Shown here: positions 1-4,876 of the stretch, one piece after another
Numbering within the stretch: the first letter of the stretch is position 1
Layout: each line of letters starts with the position of its first letter
Assembly: GCA_009700485.1 (NCBI GenBank)
Contig: WLLZ01000135.1
Span: forward strand, 1 to 5,023
Source of the DNA: Actinomycetota bacterium
GTDB taxonomy: Bacteria > Actinomycetota > Actinomycetes > S36-B12
Direction: 5' to 3'
Length of the DNA stretch: 5,023 nucleotides
Made by a program: the position numbers and the translations under genes
Notes under the pieces: model-generated
Databases searched by the model: none
What the model was told of the DNA's origin: nothing
The model's input: only the letters and a program-made list of their open reading frames with translations

Positions 1-53
1 CTGAACGCGCAGCACGCAAGGAGCAAAGTGGCACCACGGTTGAGGATTCCTGA
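1..53 (+). CDS. C-terminal tail of an upstream gene (partial, unidentified)
   Basis: One reading frame is open from the left edge and stops at TGA 51-53, three bases before the next ATG. The visible residues are LERAARKEQSGTTVEDS, a polar, charged tail of the sort that ends many bacterial proteins. The very short distance to the sulfotransferase-like gene suggests co-transcription. Too little is visible to name a family, and an open frame of this length could occur by chance, so the call rests mainly on the spacing. Confidence 0.45.
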   Translation, partial: ERAARKEQSGTTVEDS

Positions 54-56
54 TTC

Positions 57-1133
57 ATGCGCGAATTGATCTTGCATATTGGGAGAGCCAAGACGGGCAC
101 CACCACTTGGCAAGGAATGATTGGGTTGAATCGCAAAGAACTCGAGTCCGCAGGAGTTAAGCTCCCAAAGTTATTCCACGGCGACAACCACGGTGAGCTT
201 GCGGCTGCTTTTGCGGCTCAGCCCGGGCGCCTTGGCCGGGCCTACGCGGTCGAAAGCCCTGAAGATCAGTTGGAGATGCAAGTAAAGCTGGCGAAGAAGT
301 TTGAACGAGACTTGACCGACGGTACTTGGTTATTTACGAGCGAGCACCTTTCAACGAGATTACGCGGCCCAGATGAAGTTGATGGCCTATACGAGTTCCT
401 CGGCAGATTTTTCGACCGGATTAAGGTTTTCGCATACGTGCGGCGCCCAGACGACCTAGCTCCGAGCGCGTTCGCTGAAACAATCAAGGCTGGTCGAACT
501 CATGGCTTTAACCGAAAGTATGCATTACAGGCGCGGGCATTCTTCGACCATGCGGCCTTCGTGAAAATATGGGAGCGGCCATTGCGCAGCGAGATCACTT
601 TTACGCTGCGGCCCTATGTGCGCGTAGGCCACCTTGAGGATATGTGGCAGACGCTTTTTGCCCTTGCTGCGCTCACGCCACCGCCTTTTCAATTAGCGGA
701 ATCAACAACAGCGATTAATGAGTCGCTGTCAGCTGCCGCACTCCGTTATCTGCAGGAAGTAAATCCAATGGTGCCGGAGGGGCTCATTTCAAATAAGTCG
801 CGGCGCCTGCTCATCGCGGCACTGTCAGGCAGAAGCGGTGAACGCCTGCTCTTGGCACCGAATGTGCATGACACCCTCAAGTCGGAGCAGTTGCTGACAG
901 GGGGCTTAAGTCATTTGGACTTCGCGGGCGACCCTAGGTGGCAGGTGTGGTTTGAGGCACCGCCGGCACTCACAGGTGACTGGCCGAAACTTGGCGACCT
1001 TGAACGAGTTGAGTTCAACAATTTAGTAAAAGACGCAGGGGTAACACTAAATGAGCACGCCCAGGAGCCTGCGCCCCAAGGCGAAGCATCGCGGGTGATC
1101 CGCCGGGCGGCCGTGCGCCTAGCGAAATGGTAG
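57..1133 (+). CDS. Sulfotransferase-like P-loop protein
   Basis: A 358-residue protein that looks like a PAPS-dependent sulfotransferase-fold enzyme, the class that moves sulfate from PAPS to sugars or other acceptors. Residues 7-18 (HIGRAKTGTTTW) match the 5'-phosphosulfate loop, usually written H-x-G-x-x-K-T-G-T-T. A strand followed by FTSEHLS (93-99) and YVRRPDDLAPSAF (127-139, with R129/R130 and S137) fits the 3'-phosphate binding site with its Arg and Ser. NESLSAAAL (221-229) also resembles a conserved C-terminal segment of these proteins. No signal peptide or membrane helix is visible, so it should be cytoplasmic. GAGG at 42-45 lies 11 bases before the ATG and is an acceptable ribosome binding site. 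The acceptor is unknown; surface polysaccharide is a common target in this family. It ends 4 bp from the convergent Rieske gene. Its enzymatic activity is not proven by sequence. Confidence 0.8.
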   Translation: MRELILHIGRAKTGTTTWQGMIGLNRKELESAGVKLPKLFHGDNHGELAAAFAAQPGRLGRAYAVESPEDQLEMQVKLAKKFERDLTDGTWLFTSEHLSTRLRGPDEVDGLYEFLGRFFDRIKVFAYVRRPDDLAPSAFAETIKAGRTHGFNRKYALQARAFFDHAAFVKIWERPLRSEITFTLRPYVRVGHLEDMWQTLFALAALTPPPFQLAESTTAINESLSAAALRYLQEVNPMVPEGLISNKSRRLLIAALSGRSGERLLLAPNVHDTLKSEQLLTGGLSHLDFAGDPRWQVWFEAPPALTGDWPKLGDLERVEFNNLVKDAGVTLNEHAQEPAPQGEASRVIRRAAVRLAKW

Positions 1134-1136
1134 GCG
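1116..1136. terminator. Weak hairpin at a convergent gene junction
   Basis: CGCCTA (1116-1121) and TAGGCG (1131-1136) form a 6-bp stem with a 9-base loop exactly across the stop codon of the sulfotransferase-like gene, where two convergent genes end 4 bp apart. No run of T follows on either strand, so it is not a standard rho-independent terminator. It may be a weak transcript end or a chance inverted repeat. Confidence 0.2.
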
Positions 1137-1137
1137 G

Positions 1138-2211
1138 TTAGACCGCGTAAATTACGCCACCGGACTCGACCACGGATATCTGCTCCAGCGGCCGTTTGGC
1201 TGGACCGCGCAGAACATCCCCGGTATCTCCATCGAAAACCGCACCATGGCATGGGCAGCGAAATTGATTGCTCGGCTGGTCATAGCCGCAGGTGCATCCT
1301 TGGTGGGTGCATGCGCCGTTGTATGCCAGGTAGGTACCAGCCTTGGGCTGTAATAAGAACGAGGCGGAGTTAGTCTTCGGATCGGTGAAGGCGGTCACGG
1401 TTCCAACAGCAACACTTGAGGCATTAGCTATTGGTACTCCGCCCTTTGGCGGCCCGGCAGGTGCCCCCGTTGGTGCTGTCATGGGTGACTGGGTTGTGGG
1501 GAGGTTGGCCGCAGCGCCAGCTGCCGTCACTGAATCAGATCCGCTACCGGCAAACATGCGGCCCACCGCACCCAGCGCGATGGCCCCGGCCCCTATCGTA
1601 CCGGCAATGACACCAGTGCGGATTACGGTTCGCCGATCAACTTCGGCTTTAGTTTGCTCAGACTCGATCGCTGGCGCCGGGACAGCGAGGCGCATTTGCC
1701 GTCGAGTCGCATTCTTGATGATGGCGTTCAGGGAAAGCAAGCCACCATCGCCTCCAATTAAGAGGGGGGTGAAAGCGAACAGGAAAACTATGTCTGGGCC
1801 GAAGAAATATGGTGTAACGCCCCAGCTGACGGTAAGTAGAAATGAGAAGCTCAGGAGCAGTCCACCTAGAGCAGCAACCCGAGTCCACAGGCCAAGAAGG
1901 ATGCCGAGCCCCACTGCCAGTTCGCCGAGGGCGATCGTTAGCCCAAATAACGTGGCGTGCCCAGCTGTGAAAGTTACCAAAGCACTTATCGGGCTCGTTG
2001 CGGCCGAGGCCAACATCTGGCTTTGGACTCCGCTTGGTGAATTAGGGTCGAGATAGCTGCTGTCAAAGAATTTCAGCAGGCCGGCGTAGATCATTGTGGC
2101 GCCGAGGAAAATGCGCAGCGGGAGCAGCACCCAACCGACTTGCCTTACCTTCGAAGTGGAGGGGACGGATTGCGTCTTTTGGACGGTTGCTGTTCGGCGC
2201 GTTGATGACAT
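1138..2211 (-). CDS. DoxX-Rieske [2Fe-2S] fusion membrane protein
   Basis: This 357-residue protein has two parts. Residues about 27-155 form a four-helix DoxX/DoxD-like membrane domain (helices near 27-47, 87-108, 111-130 and 138-155). A cytoplasmic loop follows, then a twin-arginine-like segment, DRRTVIRTG (192-200), and a fifth hydrophobic stretch to about 219. A Pro/Ala/Gly-rich linker (about 225-260) leads to a Rieske domain. Cluster ligands are predicted as C301, H303, C319 and H322, with C306-C321 as the disulfide, from CTHQGC and CPCHG; RGPAKRPL (335-342) is the usual conserved loop near the end. DoxD is the small subunit of thiosulfate:quinone oxidoreductase, but many DoxX proteins have unknown roles. 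With the N-terminus inside, the Rieske domain should sit outside the membrane. AGAGGA, overlapping the preceding stop codon, is the ribosome binding site, and the gap to the gene before is 10 bp. The domain calls are firm; the substrate is unknown. Confidence 0.93.
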   Translation of the reverse strand: MSSTRRTATVQKTQSVPSTSKVRQVGWVLLPLRIFLGATMIYAGLLKFFDSSYLDPNSPSGVQSQMLASAATSPISALVTFTAGHATLFGLTIALGELAVGLGILLGLWTRVAALGGLLLSFSFLLTVSWGVTPYFFGPDIVFLFAFTPLLIGGDGGLLSLNAIIKNATRRQMRLAVPAPAIESEQTKAEVDRRTVIRTGVIAGTIGAGAIALGAVGRMFAGSGSDSVTAAGAAANLPTTQSPMTAPTGAPAGPPKGGVPIANASSVAVGTVTAFTDPKTNSASFLLQPKAGTYLAYNGACTHQGCTCGYDQPSNQFRCPCHGAVFDGDTGDVLRGPAKRPLEQISVVESGGVIYAV

Positions 2212-2221
2212 TTATTTCCTC

Positions 2222-2755
2222 TTAACTGCTTTTGGTGTTGGACTGGGGACGTGGGGCGGGCTGCGGCGCTGGTGCAGATGCAGGTGTCGGTTTAGTTGCA
2301 GCAACTGGTTGGCGAACTGGTTGAGCAGTGGCCTTCTGGGGTGTGGTTTTTTTGGCTGGCTTAACTTTGGCTGGAGCCTTTGATTTGACTACCGCTGCGA
2401 TAGACATGTTGCCGGTGGATGACTGTTGTATTTGGGTAGCTGCCTCAACTAACTTGGCACGGTAGTCAACAAGTTTTTGCCGTTCTTGCTCAAGTTGCGC
2501 CGCGTAAGCATCCAAGTCTGCCTGGGTCATTCCACTAGAAGAAGTTGCGACAGTAGGTGCAGTTGTTTGAGCACTGTCATTTTGGCTAGAGGCGGCTAGA
2601 TCAGACGCGGAGGCTTCCTCCGCGGCCCGTACTCCAAGGACTCCCACGACTCCGATGCAGGTTGCGGTGGCCAAGCTGGCAGACACAATCTTTGCGGTGG
2701 TTGAGTTGTGCCGGTGGTTTGGGCGGCGGATTGATGCTTCACTGGTTCTTGCCAT
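2222..2755 (-). CDS. Membrane-anchored coiled-coil, Lys/Pro/Ala-rich protein of unknown function
   Basis: I do not recognise a family for this 177-residue protein. The N-terminus is basic (R10, R11, H14, R15, H16) and is followed by one hydrophobic segment at about 22-43, which would act as a signal anchor or uncleaved signal. A Ser/Thr/Ala-rich spacer follows, then a charged helix at about 76-111 (DLDAYAAQLEQERQKLVDYR) with coiled-coil character. The rest, from about 123, is low complexity and rich in Lys, Pro, Ala and Gln, ending in alternating Ala-Pro. It is likely an exported, disordered tail reaching into the envelope. GAGAGGA lies 8 bases before the ATG. The stop overlaps the ribosome binding site of the DoxX-Rieske gene, so the two are probably translated together. 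The placement suggests a scaffold or partner for the Rieske protein, but that is inference. Confidence 0.8.
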   Translation of the reverse strand: MARTSEASIRRPNHRHNSTTAKIVSASLATATCIGVVGVLGVRAAEEASASDLAASSQNDSAQTTAPTVATSSSGMTQADLDAYAAQLEQERQKLVDYRAKLVEAATQIQQSSTGNMSIAAVVKSKAPAKVKPAKKTTPQKATAQPVRQPVAATKPTPASAPAPQPAPRPQSNTKSS

Positions 2756-2871
2756 GGCCTTGGTCCTCTCACTTGCTTTTCGGTGGTTTCTGTTCTATTT
2801 ACAATCTAGGCAACCCTTGGCCAAGGCTGCTCCAAGGTTAGGTAAAGGGCAGTTAAGGAAACTGGACCGAG
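2756..2871 (-). promoter_or_regulatory. 116-bp gap upstream of the coiled-coil protein gene, possible internal promoter
   Basis: This is the only sizeable gap inside the - strand cluster. Read on the - strand it contains TTGGCC (2822-2817), a 17-base spacer and TAAATA (2799-2794), a weak -35/-10 pair, and an alternative -10 TAGATT (2806-2801). The -35 lies within the perfect palindrome CCTTGGCCAAGG (2815-2826). Another CCTTGG (2837-2832) lies just upstream in the same orientation on the - strand. The gap suggests that the last two genes can be transcribed separately from the ferredoxin and flavoprotein genes, or are regulated differently. The promoter match is poor, and read-through from upstream remains possible. 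Confidence 0.3.
2815..2826. promoter_or_regulatory. 12-bp perfect palindrome CCTTGGCCAAGG, candidate operator
   Basis: CCTTGGCCAAGG reads the same on both strands. It has no loop, so it is better suited to binding a dimeric protein than to forming an RNA hairpin. Its TTGGCCAA core (2817-2824) occurs again at 4476-4483 in the gap before the flavoprotein gene. It overlaps the proposed -35 of an internal promoter, the position expected for a repressor or class II activator site. No regulator is encoded in the window, so the assignment is speculative. Confidence 0.3.
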
Positions 2872-3105
2872 TTAGTCCTCTTTGGAAAGCCTCAACGCCA
2901 GCACCGGGCAGGCGCTGACGGCCCGCTTGGCTTCTCCAATGAGCTCGTGCGGTACTTCCACGGTCAGTCCGCCGCTGATAAATACCGGAAACTCCCATTC
3001 GTCGAGGCTGATTAGCTCGGGCAAGGCTTCAGCGCAGAAGCCATGTGCGTCGCATACCGTTGGGTCAAGATGTAATTTGCTGAGACCAGGTCGAGGGTGG
3101 TTCAT
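2872..3105 (-). CDS. Small [3Fe-4S]-type ferredoxin with C-x2-H-x2-C motif
   Basis: A 77-residue acidic ferredoxin of the short actinobacterial type that often serves cytochromes P450 or flavoprotein reductases. The cluster ligands are predicted as C18 and C24 in VCDAHGFC, and C66 in the CP motif (SACPVLAL). The second cysteine of a [4Fe-4S] site is replaced by H21, so a [3Fe-4S] cluster is expected, though His could in principle ligate a fourth iron. The frame stays open far upstream, but the ATG at 3105 is the right start: it gives the family's usual length, AAAGGA lies about seven bases before it, and its ATG overlaps the flavoprotein stop as ATGA, a classic sign of translational coupling. 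It should be cytoplasmic and exchange electrons with the NuoF-like protein encoded just before it. No P450 gene is visible nearby. Confidence 0.92.
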   Translation of the reverse strand: MNHPRPGLSKLHLDPTVCDAHGFCAEALPELISLDEWEFPVFISGGLTVEVPHELIGEAKRAVSACPVLALRLSKED

Positions 3106-4433
3106 CTGAAGTCCTTTCCCGCGCGCTTGACCGGCACGGCTCGGCCGGCAGGTATGGGTAATGCGAAGTGGTTGCTGCTCGCGCTGCAATGACCATTGAC
3201 ATGATGGGCTACTTCCGCATGGAAAGTATGGATACCGGTGCTGATAAAGCGCGCGGTCCCATCTGGGTGCTTGCAGCCACCGCGATTGACGATCAAAGCC
3301 AGCCGTTCGTTGAGCCGGTGGAGGTCTTGGGTTGAGCCTTGGCGGCCTGCCAGCGTGGCCAGATCGTCGGCGACCGTAGGTAGCCCGAATCGGCAGGGGC
3401 CACACTGTCCGGCACTCTCACCGGCCATCCACATCGCAACGCGCGCAATTTCTTCCAGCGGGCAGTGTTGGCTTCCGAGTGCCCACAAAATACCGGCACC
3501 AATAACGCCGCCGGCTTCGCGCACCGGATCAGGCGCCCACGTTGTTGTTTGTAGTGCCGTAGTTGATACCCAAGCACCGCCATAGCCACCGGTCAAAAAG
3601 CCCTGAATGGCACCGGTAGCTCCACCGCAGCGGTTCAAGATGTCGGTTACTGGTGAGCCGGTAGCCACTTCAACAACACCGTGTTGTGCAACTGCGCCAC
3701 CAACACTCACCAAGGTTGTCCCTGGTGCATCCGGAACGCCAGCACTGGCAAACCAAGCCCCGCCATTGCGGGCGATTAGTGCGATGTGTGCAAGCGTCTC
3801 CGCATTTTGTACCAAGGTAGGTCGACCATTCATGCCGCGCTGAAACGGTCGAGCGCCGTAAACCGGAGTTGCTTCACCGTCGCCGGCCCAGTGGGTCAGT
3901 GCGGATTCTTCGCTAGCTACGTAACGGGCCGGTGGGGTTATCAATTCGACAGGGATTCGATCAATTCCACTGCGCTGTGCCAAGACTTCGTCAAGAATTG
4001 GGATAAGTGGTGAACCTCGATGAACCGCCAAGTAAGCGTTAGATGCGCCAATAGTGGCGGCGGCAGCCTGTATGCCTTCGATTACAAGATGTGGTGAATG
4101 CGAAAGCAGAGTTGCGTCCTTGCTGCTTGCGGGCTCGCCTTCCATGGCATTTGCGATTACGACCGTTTTACGACCGCTACTAAGCGCCTTACGAGCTGCA
4201 GCGCTCTCAACCACGGCGTGCATCTTGCGAGCCGTGGGAAACCAGCCGCCCCCGCGCCCCCGCAGTCCGGATGCTGATATTTCGTCGATTAGTGACCCTG
4301 GCCGACCTTTTGTTGCCACCGCGACCCCAGGGGCTGGGCCGAAGTGGGCCTCATGTGCACTAAGTGAGCGCAAGTCGAGGGCCCGACCAGTAACTGGATC
4401 AGGGGGTAGCAGGCGCGGGGTGATAGAAGTCAT
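3102..4433 (-). CDS. NuoF-like NADH dehydrogenase flavoprotein (stand-alone)
   Basis: A 443-residue homologue of the NADH-binding, FMN-containing subunit of complex I and NAD-linked hydrogenases and formate dehydrogenases. Landmarks in order: the glycine-rich FMN/NADH loop GLRGRGGGWFPTARK (56-70), NAMEGEP (95-101), YVASEESAL (171-179), RPTLVQNAETL (204-214), an SLBB domain (about 238-290) and the C-terminal iron-sulfur region with C344, C347 and C387. Compared with complex I NuoF, the first cluster cysteine is alanine (A341 in ESAGQCGPC), and the loop has W64 where glycine is usual. No NuoE or NuoG gene is nearby, but a ferredoxin gene overlaps its stop, so ferredoxin is the likely electron partner. 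The ATG at 4433 fits the family's N-terminus; an in-frame GTG at 4475 would add 14 residues. Neither start has a good ribosome binding site. The direction of electron flow and the preference for NADH or NADPH cannot be read from the sequence. Confidence 0.9.
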   Translation of the reverse strand: MTSITPRLLPPDPVTGRALDLRSLSAHEAHFGPAPGVAVATKGRPGSLIDEISASGLRGRGGGWFPTARKMHAVVESAAARKALSSGRKTVVIANAMEGEPASSKDATLLSHSPHLVIEGIQAAAATIGASNAYLAVHRGSPLIPILDEVLAQRSGIDRIPVELITPPARYVASEESALTHWAGDGEATPVYGARPFQRGMNGRPTLVQNAETLAHIALIARNGGAWFASAGVPDAPGTTLVSVGGAVAQHGVVEVATGSPVTDILNRCGGATGAIQGFLTGGYGGAWVSTTALQTTTWAPDPVREAGGVIGAGILWALGSQHCPLEEIARVAMWMAGESAGQCGPCRFGLPTVADDLATLAGRQGSTQDLHRLNERLALIVNRGGCKHPDGTARFISTGIHTFHAEVAHHVNGHCSASSNHFALPIPAGRAVPVKRAGKDFR

Positions 4434-4573
4434 GTTGCAATGGTCGCGGGTCGGTAGCGAAGTGACGGTCAACACTTGGCCAAATTGCGGTAAAAATCTA
4501 AGTAGGGCTTCGTGGGTTCAGCCACTTAGGAGGCGCTACGGTGGGGTCTCCGAGCTTATTCTGAGGAGAATCC
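4434..4573. promoter_or_regulatory. Divergent intergenic region with promoters for the redox cluster and the ABM-like gene
   Basis: These 140 bp separate two divergent genes and should hold promoters for both. On the - strand, TAGATT (4500-4495) is a reasonable -10 element; no convincing -35 lies 16-18 bases upstream. TTGGCCAA (4476-4483) lies just downstream of it, where a repressor could act, and the inverted repeat TGAC-G-GTCA (4463-4471) follows. On the + strand no good promoter pair stands out; TTGGCC with TAAGTA 17 bases later is weak. Part of this region (4434-4475) would be coding if the flavoprotein starts at GTG 4475. Confidence 0.45.
4476..4483. promoter_or_regulatory. Palindrome TTGGCCAA, second copy of a candidate operator
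   Basis: This 8-bp palindrome is identical to the core of the one at 2817-2824. It lies directly before the alternative GTG start of the flavoprotein gene, about 12 bases downstream of the TAGATT -10 candidate. Finding the same palindrome in both non-coding gaps of one gene cluster is suggestive of shared control. An 8-base match can still arise by chance. Confidence 0.25.
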
Positions 4574-4876
4574 ATGAGCAGCGTCATCGAATACACCATG
4601 CGCGTCAAGCCTGGGCAATACGAAACTGTCATGGAGGCTTACGTGGATTTCGCTGATCGATTCGGCGAGAGCAACCCAACAGAGGACCTCATCTTGGTCA
4701 CCGGTGACCCAACCGCCGGGGTAATCCGCGGTATCGGGGTGTTTACCTCTGGCGATGAGGCCCTCGATGTCGTAAGCGCCGGCATGTTTGTTGATTTTCG
4801 CGACAGTGTTGCCGATCTCCTGGCTGAGTTACCGGTTCGCGTTGATCTTGACTTGGTTCATGTATTCGTTAAGTGA
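4574..4876 (+). CDS. Small protein resembling dimeric alpha/beta-barrel (ABM-like) family
   Basis: A 100-residue protein with no signal or membrane segment. Its pattern is a strand (VIEYTMRVKPGQ, 4-15), a helix with aromatic and acidic residues (16-30), strands around 38-56 (DLILVTGDP, GVIRGIGVF), a helix or helices covering about 60-85, and a final strand (LDLVHVFVK, 92-100). This matches the ferredoxin-like fold of the antibiotic biosynthesis monooxygenase and related stress-responsive dimeric barrels, where V-K-P-G after the first strand is typical. Members may be cofactor-free oxygenases, haem-degrading enzymes or small-ligand binders; no catalytic residues can be assigned here. GAGGAG (4563-4568), five bases before the ATG, is a strong ribosome binding site. 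It is divergent from the redox cluster and its 3' end overlaps the convergent transporter gene. The gene is secure; the fold is moderately likely; the function is unknown. Confidence 0.82.
   Translation: MSSVIEYTMRVKPGQYETVMEAYVDFADRFGESNPTEDLILVTGDPTAGVIRGIGVFTSGDEALDVVSAGMFVDFRDSVADLLAELPVRVDLDLVHVFVK

Noticed and set aside
911..1252. - strand open frame of 113 codons across the convergent junction
   Set aside because: It overlaps the ends of two confident genes in other frames and shows no motif.
1343..2056. Long + strand open frame of 237 codons
   Set aside because: It is antisense to the well-supported DoxX-Rieske gene, lacks recognisable motifs and is rich in Pro, Arg, Ala and Ser as expected of a shadow frame.
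2655..2765. Lipoprotein signal in the coiled-coil protein (Cys 33)
   Set aside because: The residues before the cysteine (T-A-T) do not fit a lipobox and the cysteine lies in the middle of the hydrophobic segment.
2850..2864. Inverted repeat CAGTT-AAGGA-AACTG after the ferredoxin gene as a terminator
   Set aside because: The stem has only 5 bp, is AT-rich and is not followed by a T run on either strand.
3106..3405. Upstream extension of the ferredoxin frame
   Set aside because: The frame is open but overlaps the NuoF-like coding sequence, has non-protein-like composition, and the internal ATG at 3105 has a good ribosome binding site and gives the normal ferredoxin length.
3102..4433. Interpretation as part of a complex I operon
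   Set aside because: No other Nuo subunit is present, the cluster cysteine pattern differs from complex I NuoF, and the next gene is a ferredoxin.
4054..4656. Long + strand open frame of 200 codons
   Set aside because: It is antisense to the NuoF-like gene and then runs out of frame into the ABM-like gene; its composition is that of a shadow frame.
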